26,442 bases of DNA from CAZEQL01 sp964514415 (lineage in GTDB: Bacteria; Chloroflexota; Dehalococcoidia; GIF9; AB-539-J10): NCBI GenBank assembly GCA_964514415.1, contig CAZEQL010000011.1:1-26442 (forward strand). The letters are read 5' to 3'. Position numbers and translations under genes: made by a program. The notes under the pieces were generated by a model that saw only the letters and a list, made by a program, of their open reading frames with translations, was not told the origin of the DNA and ran no database searches. This document shows, one piece after another, positions 5,905-13,990 of the stretch. Positions within the stretch are counted from its first letter, which is position 1. Every line of letters starts with the position of its first letter.

Positions 5905-8358
5905 ATGAGTAGCGGATTTGAAAGATTCTCTGAAGGGGCTCGTAGAGCGCTAAGACGGGCCCAAGAGGAAGCACAGCGCCTGGGCCACAACTATATTGAT
6001 ACCGAGCATATATTGTTGGGGCTAATGGTGGGGGAGGCTGGGACAGCAGCCAAGATCTTGAATAATTTAGGTGTCACATCAAACAAGGTACAGGCGGCGA
6101 TAGAATTTGTAACTGGGAAGGGGGAGAAAAAGACTACCAATCGAGAAATTGACCTTGCTCCCCGAGCAAAAAGAGTTATTGAGCTTGCTGTGGATGAGGC
6201 ACGACGTCTTAATTTTAACTACATCGGTAGTGAGCACCTTTTACTTGGGTTACTGCGTGAAGGCGAAGGAGTAGCTTGCAATGTTTTAGAGAGCTTCGGC
6301 ATCACTCTGGAGCGGGCCCGTGAAGAAGTCAACCGGTCTGCCCGACAGGAAGTTACGCGGGCTCGTACTGCGAGCCGTGCCACTACTCGTACACCAACCC
6401 TAGATCAGCTTGGGACAGATTTAACTGCTCTGGCACGGGCAGACAAGCTTGATCCTATTATCGGGCGCAACAAAGAAATCGAGCGAGTGACCCAGATATT
6501 AAGTCGCCGCACTAAGAATAACCCGGCGCTTATAGGCGAACCAGGTGTGGGCAAAACGGCTGTTGTTGAAGGATTAGCCCAGCGTATAGTGGCTGAGGAA
6601 GTTCCTGAAGTACTGCAAGGCAAGAGGATAGTTGCCTTAGACATGGGCGCTTTGGTGGCAGGAACGAAATATCGTGGTGAATTTGAAGAGAGGCTGAAGA
6701 GAGTTATTGAGGAGGAAAAAGCCGCGGGTAACTGCATCTTATTTATCGATGAAATGCAGACCATTGTAGGTGCTGGAGCGGCCGAAGGTGCTGTTGATGC
6801 CGCAAATATTTTAAAGCCTTCGCTGTCGCGGGGAGAGATACAGTGTATTGGTGCCACTACTTTAGGTGACTACCGTAAATATGTAGAGAAGGATCCTGCT
6901 TTGGAACGGCGGTTTCAGACTGTCTTGGTAGTTGAACCCACTGTAGAAGAGACCTTGGATATCTTGCGGGGTACCAAACATCGTTATGAAGAATTTCACC
7001 GTTTGATTATAACCGATGAAGCTTTGCAAAAGGCTGCTTCTTTGGCTGCCAGATATATACCTGATCGTTTTTTACCCGATAAAGCTATCGATTTAGTAGA
7101 TGAGGCTAGTTCTCGGGTGCGTATTAACCGTGGTAGTGCCCCTATTGGGTTAATCGAAGCAAGGCGAGCTTTAGAATCCATCCGTAAGGAAAAGGATGTG
7201 TCCATAGCCTCTCAACAGTATGAACATTCCGGAGAACTACGTGACCGTGAGCTTCAGCTAATGGAAAAAGTTAAGGAAATGGAGAAGGAATGGCAGAATA
7301 AGCAGGAGGCAGGCAAGCCTACGGTTACCGAGGAAGATATTGCCGAGGTGGTTAGTATGTGGATGGGGATACCTGTGGTGAGATTAACCACTGATGAAAC
7401 CAGCCGTCTCCTGCAAATGGAGGAGGCTTTACATCATCGCATAATCGGCCAGGATGAGGCTATAAACACCGTGGCTAGAGCAGTAAGAAGGGCTCGAGCT
7501 GGCTTGAAAGATCCACGACGCCCCATTGGTGCCTTCACATTTTTAGGACCTACAGGGGTAGGTAAAACTGAATTGGTAAGGGCTCTGGCTGAGTTCATGT
7601 TTGGTAGCGAAGACACTTTAATCAGGCTTGATATGTCGGAGTTTATGGAGCGTCATACGGTAGCTCGCTTAGTCGGAGCTCCACCTGGTTATGTTGGCTA
7701 TGAGGAAGGTGGGCAATTAACTGAAGCAGTAAGGCGAAAAAGTTACTGCGTTATTCTTCTCGATGAGATTGAAAAGGCACATCCTGACGTATTTAACATG
7801 CTACTCCAGATTTTCGATGATGGCCATCTAACTGACGCTAAGGGCCGTCGTGTTGATTTTCGTAATAGCATCATAGTCATGACTAGCAACGTGGGTGCTG
7901 AGCTTATTAAGCGTGATATGAGCATGGGTTTTCATATTGATGACAAAGGGAACCAACAGATTGAATACAAGAAAATGAAGGAGAAGGTACTTGGGGAAAT
8001 GAAGAAAACCTTCCGTCCTGAGTTTCTCAACCGTATTGACGCTACAGTTGTGTTTCACGCTTTAACTAAAGAACATATCCGCCAGATTGTTGACTTAATT
8101 CTTAACCAGGTTGTCACTTCGCTTAAAGAAAAGGATATCACCCTAGAAGTCACTGAGGCAGCTAAGGATCTCTTGGGCAGTAAAGGTTATGACCCTGTCT
8201 TTGGTGCACGTCCTTTGCGTCGCGTAATCCAAAATCAGCTTGAGGATCACCTCTCTGAATCTTTACTGCGGGGTGAATTCCAGTCCGGAGACACTGTAGT
8301 AGTGGACTGTGATGGTGAAGAGATTGTAATCCGCTCGCTAATTAAGGATGCTTTATAG
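5905..8358 (+). CDS. clpC: ATP-dependent Clp protease ATP-binding subunit ClpC
   Basis: AAA+ unfoldase that feeds proteins to ClpP; 817 residues, standard for ClpC. It has an N-terminal double Clp repeat (1-145), AAA1 with Walker A GEPGVGKT (211-218) and Walker B LFIDE (279-283), a middle region with a UVR-like helix (about 440-465), and AAA2 with Walker A GPTGVGKT (548-555), Walker B LLDE (618-621) and pore loop GYVGY (595-599). MGF at 674-676 sits where the ClpP-docking loop lies. AAA1 reads DEMQT where DELHT is usual. ATG 5905 follows AAGGAG. No ctsR, mcsA or mcsB precedes it, unlike the Firmicutes arrangement. Confidence 0.97.
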   Translation: MSSGFERFSEGARRALRRAQEEAQRLGHNYIDTEHILLGLMVGEAGTAAKILNNLGVTSNKVQAAIEFVTGKGEKKTTNREIDLAPRAKRVIELAVDEARRLNFNYIGSEHLLLGLLREGEGVACNVLESFGITLERAREEVNRSARQEVTRARTASRATTRTPTLDQLGTDLTALARADKLDPIIGRNKEIERVTQILSRRTKNNPALIGEPGVGKTAVVEGLAQRIVAEEVPEVLQGKRIVALDMGALVAGTKYRGEFEERLKRVIEEEKAAGNCILFIDEMQTIVGAGAAEGAVDAANILKPSLSRGEIQCIGATTLGDYRKYVEKDPALERRFQTVLVVEPTVEETLDILRGTKHRYEEFHRLIITDEALQKAASLAARYIPDRFLPDKAIDLVDEASSRVRINRGSAPIGLIEARRALESIRKEKDVSIASQQYEHSGELRDRELQLMEKVKEMEKEWQNKQEAGKPTVTEEDIAEVVSMWMGIPVVRLTTDETSRLLQMEEALHHRIIGQDEAINTVARAVRRARAGLKDPRRPIGAFTFLGPTGVGKTELVRALAEFMFGSEDTLIRLDMSEFMERHTVARLVGAPPGYVGYEEGGQLTEAVRRKSYCVILLDEIEKAHPDVFNMLLQIFDDGHLTDAKGRRVDFRNSIIVMTSNVGAELIKRDMSMGFHIDDKGNQQIEYKKMKEKVLGEMKKTFRPEFLNRIDATVVFHALTKEHIRQIVDLILNQVVTSLKEKDITLEVTEAAKDLLGSKGYDPVFGARPLRRVIQNQLEDHLSESLLRGEFQSGDTVVVDCDGEEIVIRSLIKDAL

Positions 8359-8601
8359 AAATTACACCAGAGATAATCGCAGCACCGCTACCTCGGAAAA
8401 TATTATAAGCCAGTGTAACTATGAGTAATACCTTGAGGAAGGCAAGGGGGAGTTTGCATTATATAAGCTATGAGGGTGGGAATCATATGTTATCTCCAGT
8501 AAAAGCCTTGGTCATAGATGTAAGCACGTTCATCAAGGCGAGTAGTTAAGACTGGAGAAAAGATAGCTGTTAGTGAGCAGCAAGTACCTTGGCTAGCGGA
8601 G

Positions 8602-10011
8602 TTGAAATCTAACGATCGGGGTAAACCTAGAGTCAAGTCTGTCTTTGTTTGTCAGCAATGTGGTAAGGAAAGTCTCAAGTGGCTAGGGCGTTGCCCTGAT
8701 TGCCTGGCATGGAATAGCTTTGTAGAGACCACAGTTAGTTTATCCCGCACTCTTTCTGGGCGGACTCGTTCTACAGGAAATAAGCCTCAAGAACTTTCCC
8801 AGGTAGCCAAAGATACCTTTCCCCGCCTTCATCTCGGTTTTGCCGAGATGAATCGAGTTCTCGGAGGCGGTTTAGTGCCAGGCTCTTTAGTGCTCATTGG
8901 TGGCGAGCCAGGAATAGGTAAATCCACGCTTTTGCTTCAAGCCTCAGCAATAGTGGCTGAGAATAATAGAACTGTTACTTACATCTCCGGAGAGGAATCC
9001 ATTAGTCAGGTTAAACTTAGGGCTGAGCGCCTGGGCATAAGCGGCAAAGGGATCTACTTTTTCTCCGAATCCAATTTAATCGAGGTATTAGAATGTTTGG
9101 AAAAAATTCCTTCTGCCTTGGTAGTTGTCGACTCCATCCAGACTATGTATCTAGAGGATGTAAGTGGGACGCCAGGCAGCATTGCTCAGGTACGGGAATG
9201 TACAATGGGGCTAGAACATTGGGCGAAACAAAATAATGTGCCCATTTTAATTACAGGACATGTAACCAAAGGGGGAGCAATTGCAGGTCCCGGAACGCTG
9301 GAACATATCGTTGATGTAGTGCTTTATTTTGAGGGTGAATCATTCAGTAGCTATCGAGTATTGCGGGGAGTAAAAAATCGTTTTGGCTCCACCAATGAAA
9401 TAGGGATATTTGAGATGGGTAACAATGGTTTAAGAGAAGTAGAAAACCCCTCTCAAACCCTTCTGTCCACATATCGGGAGGGAATTATCGGCTCAGTTGT
9501 AGTACCAACTCTCGAGGGAAGTCGCCCTTTGTTGGTGGAGATTCAGGCTTTAACTACCCCTAACAATTTTGGTCCGCCGAGGCGTATTGCTAACGGCGTC
9601 GATTTTAACCGCCTGCTATTAATGACTGCTGTGCTCACTAAACGTGCCGGGTTAAAACTTTTTAACCAGGATATTATAGTTAGCGTTACTGGCGGGTTGC
9701 GAATTAACGAGCCAGCGGTTGACCTGGGAATTGCCTCAGCCATTGCTTCCAGTTACCAAGCTAGTAAACCAATTCCCAGCCTGGTTGTTTTGGGGGAAGT
9801 GGGTCTGAATGGAGAACTTAGAGTGGTGCCGCAGATGGAGAGAAGAGTTGCCGAGGCTGTCAGGTTAGGCTTTAAATCTTGCCTCATGCCTAAACCTCCC
9901 CCTGCCATTGCGAGCGCAGCGAAGCAATCTCTTAACGCCGCCAACATTCAATTAATTGAGGCTGGCTCTGTGGTTGAAGCCCTGCATTTAGGACTTAGCA
10001 GGAGTAAGTAA
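8602..10011 (+). CDS. radA: DNA repair protein RadA/Sms
   Basis: RecA-like ATPase that drives branch migration in recombination repair. A C4 zinc finger is formed by C17, C20, C31 and C34. Walker A is GEPGIGKS (101-108), the RadA-specific KNRFG is at 258-262, and a Lon-like C-terminal domain follows. TTG 8602 is the only plausible start: no ATG or GTG exists between an in-frame stop at 8521 and the zinc finger. GGAG lies directly against it, which is poor spacing. Residues about 432-447 (PPAIASAAKQSLNAAN) are encoded by a dispersed palindromic repeat (9904-9933), so the C-terminal region has probably gained an in-frame insertion. The 243 nt before it hold no clear gene. Confidence 0.95.
   Translation: MKSNDRGKPRVKSVFVCQQCGKESLKWLGRCPDCLAWNSFVETTVSLSRTLSGRTRSTGNKPQELSQVAKDTFPRLHLGFAEMNRVLGGGLVPGSLVLIGGEPGIGKSTLLLQASAIVAENNRTVTYISGEESISQVKLRAERLGISGKGIYFFSESNLIEVLECLEKIPSALVVVDSIQTMYLEDVSGTPGSIAQVRECTMGLEHWAKQNNVPILITGHVTKGGAIAGPGTLEHIVDVVLYFEGESFSSYRVLRGVKNRFGSTNEIGIFEMGNNGLREVENPSQTLLSTYREGIIGSVVVPTLEGSRPLLVEIQALTTPNNFGPPRRIANGVDFNRLLLMTAVLTKRAGLKLFNQDIIVSVTGGLRINEPAVDLGIASAIASSYQASKPIPSLVVLGEVGLNGELRVVPQMERRVAEAVRLGFKSCLMPKPPPAIASAAKQSLNAANIQLIEAGSVVEALHLGLSRSK
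9904..9933. repeat. Dispersed palindromic repeat inside radA
   Basis: GCCATTGCGAGCGCAGCGAA followed by GCAATCTC is the same unit as the intergenic copies at 10032-10063 and 14136-14196, but here it is read in frame within radA. Confidence 0.7.
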
Positions 10012-10114
10012 AATGTCATTGCAAGCCTTTTCATTGTCATTGCGAGCACAGCGAAGCGATCTCAAAGTAGAGGATTAAGCCTCTTACTCTGTCCTCTCCC
10101 TTGAAGGGAGAGGA
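10012..10114. repeat. Repeat cluster between radA and ispD
   Basis: Holds a partial unit (TGTCATTGCAAGCC at 10014), a full unit (TTGTCATTGCGAGCACAGCG onward, to about 10063), and a perfect palindrome with 11-bp arms (TCCTCTCCCTT G AAGGGAGAGGA, 10092-10114). The palindrome ends just before the ispD ribosome site and could fold in the leader. Relatives of it occur before the comEA-flanking repeats (14276, 15090). Confidence 0.65.
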
Positions 10115-10128
10115 TTAAGGTGAAGGTG

Positions 10129-10806
10129 ATGAACAAAGATAAAGTAGGCGCCATTATAGTTGCCGCTGGCAGCGGGCAACGAATGGCTGGGAGAGATAAG
10201 ATTTTTACTCCTCTTGGAGGCAAACCGTTATTGGCTTGGGCTGTGGATACTTGCCAGGGATGTAACTTGGTTCAACAAATAGTGGTGTTATTGGGTGAGG
10301 AAAGTTTGGAGCTTGGACAGAAATTAAAAAAGGAAAGAGACTGGTCTAAAGTTACCATATGGCGTGGTGGAGCACGGCGGCAAGATTCAGTGAGGGAGGG
10401 GTTAGGTAAGCTAAAGGATTGTGATTGGGTCATGATACACGATGGAGCTCGCCCCTTCTTGACCGTGGATTTAATTGAGAACGGTTTAAAAGCGGCTAGG
10501 GAAACCAAGGCTGCTGTAGCTGCAGTGTCGGTCAAGGATACTATGAAGCTTGCCAATGGCGACGGGTTTATCAGGAAAACACTTCAGCGTGATGAGTTAT
10601 GGGCAATACAAACCCCACAGGTCTTCGCATTTAACATAATTGTTGAAGCACATCAAGAACTTACCTCAGAGGTCACTGATGATGCCGCTGCTGTGGAACA
10701 GTTAGGGTATAAGGTAAGGCTTTACATGGGGGACCCCAATAATATAAAAGTGACCACACCTCAGGATTTGGCATTAGCCCAGATCATCGCCCAAGATATG
10801 CTCTGA
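10129..10806 (+). CDS. ispD: 2-C-methyl-D-erythritol 4-phosphate cytidylyltransferase
   Basis: Third step of the MEP isoprenoid pathway: joins MEP with CTP to give CDP-methylerythritol. 225 residues. The nucleotide-binding motif is AAGSGQRM (12-19) with K24; GGARRQDSV is at 80-88, the family signature VMIHDGARPFL at 101-111, AIQTPQVF at 159-166 and TDDAAAVE at 183-190. ATG 10129 is preferred because AAGGTG lies at the right distance; a GTG at 10120 would add three residues but has worse spacing. ispF, often adjacent or fused, is absent here. Position after clpC-radA matches a widely conserved order. Confidence 0.94.
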   Translation: MNKDKVGAIIVAAGSGQRMAGRDKIFTPLGGKPLLAWAVDTCQGCNLVQQIVVLLGEESLELGQKLKKERDWSKVTIWRGGARRQDSVREGLGKLKDCDWVMIHDGARPFLTVDLIENGLKAARETKAAVAAVSVKDTMKLANGDGFIRKTLQRDELWAIQTPQVFAFNIIVEAHQELTSEVTDDAAAVEQLGYKVRLYMGDPNNIKVTTPQDLALAQIIAQDML

Positions 10807-10935
10807 ACCTTCACCCGTGCTGGCATCAAAAATAAGAATTCAATAGGAAATAGTGTTTTGTTTACGAAGGTGATGGTGTTTGTTATTGTTTATGTTATTG
10901 TTAATATTGGTAGACCAGAGTAAGGAGGTATGAAA

Positions 10936-11376
10936 ATGAAATCAAGGCTAACCATAGTATTGATTATTACTGCTATCTCAACATTGCTATTTGCTTGTTC
11001 CCCGGCATCAAAACAGGTATCTGTAGAAGCTTCCTGTAACGATTTCACGAGGCTCCAGCATATTAGTAAGGAAGCAAAAGTGGCTGTTGGCGACTCGTTC
11101 ACAGTAACTTTGTGCTCCAACCCATCAACAGGCTTCCAGTGGTCAGAGTCAGCACAAATTAGTGACCAAGAAGTGCTAAAACAAACAGACCACCAGTTCG
11201 TGTCTCCTGAGGCGAAAGGCAGTACCCCTCCCGCTCCTGGGACACCTGGCCAAGAAGTATGGACCTTCAAAGCTCTCAAGAAAGGCACGTGTAGCGTATC
11301 CATAGAATATAGCCGACCTTGGGAAGGTGGTGAGAAGGGAGCCTGGACATTCAACCTGTCCGTAGTGGTTAAATAG
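10936..11376 (+). CDS. Chagasin-family (I42) protease-inhibitor lipoprotein
   Basis: A secreted lipoprotein predicted to block papain-like cysteine proteases. Residues 1-20 are a signal peptide ending in the lipobox LFAC with C21 as lipidation site. The chagasin loops are recognisable: NPSTGF (62-67), the PG-rich loop before EVWTF (101-111), and RPWE (127-130). 146 residues. ATG 10936 is chosen because AAGGAGG ends seven bases before it; ATG 10930 is only one base away from that site. It is single and sits between ispD and ssrA. A 129-nt AT-rich gap precedes it. Which protease it faces cannot be told. Confidence 0.88.
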   Translation: MKSRLTIVLIITAISTLLFACSPASKQVSVEASCNDFTRLQHISKEAKVAVGDSFTVTLCSNPSTGFQWSESAQISDQEVLKQTDHQFVSPEAKGSTPPAPGTPGQEVWTFKALKKGTCSVSIEYSRPWEGGEKGAWTFNLSVVVK

Positions 11377-11475
11377 ACTACCACAGAGATAACAGAAGTA
11401 TTGCCTATCCACAAGGTAGCGGAAGCTTGTTCTGGTTATCTAATTAGCCGCTGCATTATTATTTCTGCGGTATAT

Positions 11476-11507
11476 AAAAAGCGCCAGCCTGGCAAGGCTG
11501 GCGCTTT
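11476..11507 (-). terminator. Rho-independent terminator of ssrA
   Basis: Read on the minus strand: a 12-bp perfect stem (AAAGCGCCAGCC with GGCTGGCGCTTT) around a six-base loop, followed by TTTTTATATA. It lies 10 nt past the tmRNA CCA end. Confidence 0.88.
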
Positions 11508-11516
11508 AGAAATTTC

Positions 11517-11870
11517 TGGTGGAGGCGGGGGAGAGTTGAACTCCCCGTCCAGAGAAAGGTTGCCAGAATATCCTACAAGCTTAGTCAGCTCTTTAATCTC
11601 ATCTAGCTTTCCTCTGCTGACCGAATCCAGCTAGACCAGCCAATTTCTCTTAGCCAATCCTTATCGGCGTCAGAATTGGAGCACCTCGACTTTTCTAACA
11701 CCCAATCCCAACCCATCGAGGAGAGATCAGGTTGGATGGGTAACCTTAATTCAGGTTACGCAAAAACTAATTCAGATTTTGGAATTATTTTTTGCCACTT
11801 GTTTTATGAGGTTAGCGGCACCTCAGCTAGCAATCCTGTAGGCCTTCCCCTGTCGAAGCCACGCGCCCCC
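11517..11870 (-). ncRNA. ssrA: tmRNA (transfer-messenger RNA)
   Basis: Ribosome-rescue RNA, about 354 nt. The tRNA-like ends pair: 5' GGGGGCG (11870-11864) with 3' CGCCTCC, followed by A and an encoded CCA ending at 11517. The 5' end continues GTGGCTTCGACAGGGG, the usual tmRNA start, and the T arm has GGGAG-TTCAACT-CTCCC. The best tag frame is open from 11803 to a TAA at 11758-11756 and ends KIIPKSELVFA. A hydrophobic end with final Ala is normal, and the tag remembered for Dehalococcoides ends similarly in ELVLAG. The exact resume codon cannot be fixed from sequence alone. smpB lies just upstream on the same strand. Confidence 0.93.
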
Positions 11871-11903
11871 ATGTTTTAAACCTGCTTTCCCATCACCTCC
11901 TCC

Positions 11904-12050
11904 TTAAGCTCTCTTTCTGAAGCTCCTAAGGGCTAAGGAAGCAAAGATAACCACTAATACCCCTAGGACAATGTCACTCCATACCGTTGAGTGACCTGCT
12001 GGGATGGCTACTAGGATACCACAAACGATGGCTGAAATATGCCAGACCAT
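11904..12050 (-). CDS. 48-residue membrane protein between smpB and ssrA
   Basis: An unrecognised small ORF: ATG 12050 with a strong AGGAGGAGG site overlapping the end of smpB, only three bases after the smpB stop. It starts MVWHISAIVCGILVAIPAG, has a turn with W24, then a second hydrophobic stretch (IVLGVLVVIFASLALR) and a basic tail RSFRKRA. Two membrane helices are likely, which loosely recalls SPW-repeat proteins, though that is uncertain. Placement and ribosome site make translation likely. After its stop another strong ribosome site and a five-codon ORF lead straight into ssrA. Confidence 0.7.
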   Translation of the reverse strand: MVWHISAIVCGILVAIPAGHSTVWSDIVLGVLVVIFASLALRSFRKRA

Positions 12051-12053
12051 TTC

Positions 12054-12515
12054 CTACCTCCTCCTGAGCTTCATCTCCCGGTCTATTTCTCTTGCCGTCT
12101 CTCGGCGGGCAATAGTCTCACGTTTATCATAAAGCCTTTTCCCCTTGACAACCCCCAGTTCTATCTTGGCAACTCCATGTTTAATATACAGCTTAAGTGG
12201 CACTAAGGTCAAACGCTGCTGCATCACCTTGCCCGTAAGGCTGTCAATCTCTTTTCTATGAAGCAAAAGTTTGCGAGGTCTGATTGCCTCATGAGTGTTG
12301 TAACTGGCAGCATTATAGGAGGCAATATGACAATTAAATAGCCATAGCTCACCATTCTCTGGTTTGGCATAAGCATCGCTCAAGTTTATTCTGCCACTTC
12401 TGATTGACTTAATTTCAGAACCTTTGAGAACAATGCCTGCTTCAAGGCTTTCCTGAACATGATAGTCGTGATAAGCTTTGCGGTTAACAGTTATCGTTCT
12501 GGAATCTTTTCCCAT
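12054..12515 (-). CDS. smpB: SsrA-binding protein SmpB
   Basis: Binds tmRNA and brings it to stalled ribosomes. 153 residues with GIVLKGSEIKSIRSGRINLSDAYAK type OB-fold core split as GIVLKGSEIKS (27-37) and GRINLSDAYA (41-50), RPRKLLLHRKEI (79-90), and a basic C-terminal tail ending REMKLRRR that enters the mRNA channel. ATG 12515 has no evident Shine-Dalgarno; it starts 28 nt after the DUF2273 stop, so translation may depend on coupling within the operon. The first 23 codons occur again at 14061-13991. Confidence 0.96.
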   Translation of the reverse strand: MGKDSRTITVNRKAYHDYHVQESLEAGIVLKGSEIKSIRSGRINLSDAYAKPENGELWLFNCHIASYNAASYNTHEAIRPRKLLLHRKEIDSLTGKVMQQRLTLVPLKLYIKHGVAKIELGVVKGKRLYDKRETIARRETAREIDREMKLRRR

Positions 12516-12538
12516 GGGGGGATTTTACCATTGGGGCA
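12445..12538 (-). repeat. Direct repeat, copy 1: 5' end of intact smpB
   Basis: Covers the first 23 codons of smpB plus about 23 bp of leader. Copy 2 is at 13991-14084. The coding part differs by one base, which is synonymous; the leader differs at four or five positions. The asp23-amaP-DUF2273 cassette lies between the copies. Confidence 0.9.
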
Positions 12539-12543
12539 TAAAA

Positions 12544-12747
12544 TTATCTCCTGGGCTTTCGGCCTCTTCTGTTCATAAAGCGTTCATAAAAGAGGGGGAT
12601 ATCTAACTCTCCCATCCAAAACTTCCCGACAAGCCAGCCAATTAGAATAAACACAGCCAGTAGGATGGCTTTTAGAATGCCAAAACAAAGTACAACAATC
12701 CCCACCACCAGCCCAACAATAGCACCTATTACCTTCGGGTTTAACAT
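12544..12747 (-). CDS. DUF2273 small membrane protein
   Basis: 67 residues: two close hydrophobic helices (about 6-24 and 26-43), then WMGELDIPLF and a very basic end RRGRKPRR. DUF2273 proteins regularly accompany Asp23/Gls24 and AmaP in Gram-positive-type alkaline-shock operons, and this is the order here. It starts 13 nt after amaP. Its molecular job is unknown; by context it helps anchor or organise Asp23 at the membrane. Confidence 0.85.
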   Translation of the reverse strand: MLNPKVIGAIVGLVVGIVVLCFGILKAILLAVFILIGWLVGKFWMGELDIPLFYERFMNRRGRKPRR

Positions 12748-12760
12748 CTATCATCTCTCA

Positions 12761-13336
12761 TCAGCGTACAGCCAGCCTCCTGGTCTCCACTTGCTTGTAT
12801 TTAATTTTGACATCTACCTGCGCTACCCCCATCTCGATGAGTTGTTCTATCGCTTCTTTTATCTTATCCTGTAACTCAGCGCCAACTTTGGGTATGTTGC
12901 TCCCTAGAATTACCGAAACCCGACAGGAAATAATCAACCCTCCCTCACTTCTCCACAGCCGGCACCTGGCATCATGCACGTTGTGAACATTGACAGCAGC
13001 ACTCTCCGCTAGCATACAAACACTGTCCACATCAATAGTGGTGATGCCCTGCTCGGTGGAGCTTATAAGTATTGGAGCAGGCTTGCGCAGAGGCTCGAAC
13101 TCCAGGAATAGCACGCCAATCATGCCCAGGGCAACAACCACGCTAATTGCTATAATGCCAGCTTTACTACCGCCAGTGGCATCGGCAACCCTTTGTAACT
13201 GCAACTCAAACCACCCGTGCTGCAGGATATCCGGCGCACTTACCCCGGTAGCCACAAGCAAGGTAATAATTGCCCCGGCCAGGATAGCCAGGCTAACGAT
13301 TGCTACCACCACGCGATTAAAAACAGACACACTCAC
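12761..13336 (-). CDS. amaP: Alkaline-shock membrane anchor protein AmaP
   Basis: 191 residues with two N-terminal membrane helices (about 9-30 and 59-80), then a cytoplasmic domain resembling the Asp23 fold (ISSTEQGITTIDVDSV, CRVSVILGSNIPKVGAEL, IEQLIEMGVAQVDVKIKYK) and a basic end. In Staphylococcus AmaP holds Asp23 at the membrane. It lies between asp23 (78 nt upstream) and DUF2273, all on the minus strand. Confidence 0.85.
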   Translation of the reverse strand: MSVSVFNRVVVAIVSLAILAGAIITLLVATGVSAPDILQHGWFELQLQRVADATGGSKAGIIAISVVVALGMIGVLFLEFEPLRKPAPILISSTEQGITTIDVDSVCMLAESAAVNVHNVHDARCRLWRSEGGLIISCRVSVILGSNIPKVGAELQDKIKEAIEQLIEMGVAQVDVKIKYKQVETRRLAVR

Positions 13337-13414
13337 TCCCCGAGTTACTGCCCAGCAGCTTCTTCAAACTGAGTCTCCAACCGATTTTGGGATATATCTA
13401 CTCTACCTTTTCTC

Positions 13415-13780
13415 TTACCGCTTTTTCTCTGGGAGTTCAATGCTTACAACATGCACATTGATCTCTTTGGCAATAAGCCCGGTGATTTCCTTAAGTCGCG
13501 CCCCCACTTTCTCACGAACTGCGGTGATGGTCTTGGGGATGTTGAACCCATATACAATAACCAATTCAAGGTCAACGATAGCCTCTTTTTTCCCCACTTC
13601 AACCTCCACCCCTATTCCGGCTTTCTCCTCAGCACCTTTCAGGTGTCCAATCAGCATGCGACGAACAGAACTCTTGCCCAAATTGGCGACACCTGCTACT
13701 TCTCTGGCAGCCATCCCCGCAATCGAGGCTACAACCTCATCTCCTATTACAGTTTCACCTTTCAATTCCTGCTCAGACAT
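13415..13780 (-). CDS. Asp23/Gls24 family envelope stress protein
   Basis: 121 residues with the family's features: GETVIGDEVVASIAGMAARE near the start, GVANLGK, a middle EVEVGKKEAIVDLELVIVYG type strand pair, IPKTITAVREKVGARLKEIT and a final VHVVSIELP. It is a soluble protein recruited to the membrane by AmaP and linked to cell-wall or envelope stress. ATG 13780 has a GGGGAGGGG site. It is first in the asp23-amaP-DUF2273-smpB transcription unit, with a near-perfect promoter 106 nt upstream. Confidence 0.9.
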   Translation of the reverse strand: MSEQELKGETVIGDEVVASIAGMAAREVAGVANLGKSSVRRMLIGHLKGAEEKAGIGVEVEVGKKEAIVDLELVIVYGFNIPKTITAVREKVGARLKEITGLIAKEINVHVVSIELPEKKR

Positions 13781-13885
13781 TTCCCCTCCCCTTTTTTTAT
13801 AAAACCTTTAATTTATTATGCGAATGCACTATCCCGACAGTCCCTACCTGCACTTTATTTGATGCTACTTAGATACCATAAACTC

Positions 13886-13914
13886 AATATATCCTTGCCT
13901 CAATGCTTTGTCAA
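13886..13914 (-). promoter_or_regulatory. Sigma-A promoter of the asp23-smpB operon
   Basis: On the minus strand TTGACA (13914-13909), a 17-base spacer, and TATATT (13891-13886). This gives an untranslated leader of about 100 nt before asp23. No other clear promoter is seen before smpB or ssrA, so the whole unit down to tmRNA may depend on it. Confidence 0.8.
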
Positions 13915-13990
13915 CATTCCCTACTCTTTCACCTCACAGGGGAAAAGGCACCCCCTTTGTAGCAACTCGAATATGGTTATCTCTCCTGTC

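Noticed and set aside
8487..8549. 20-codon ORF (MLSPVKALVIDVSTFIKASS) between clpC and radA with GAGGGTGGG upstream
   Set aside because: Plausible ribosome site but too short, with no homology or operon logic. It remains possible as a leader peptide.
11770..11797. Alternative tmRNA tag frame giving AKNNSKI
   Set aside because: It starts with Ala as many tags do, but ends in a polar and Ile end unlike proteolysis tags; the ELVFA frame fits better.
11401..11879. Two short plus-strand ORFs
   Set aside because: They lie antisense over the tmRNA and its terminator.
12990..13802. 270-codon plus-strand ORF
   Set aside because: It is antisense to amaP and asp23, Ser/Thr/Pro-rich in the way of shadow frames, and has no ribosome site or family match.
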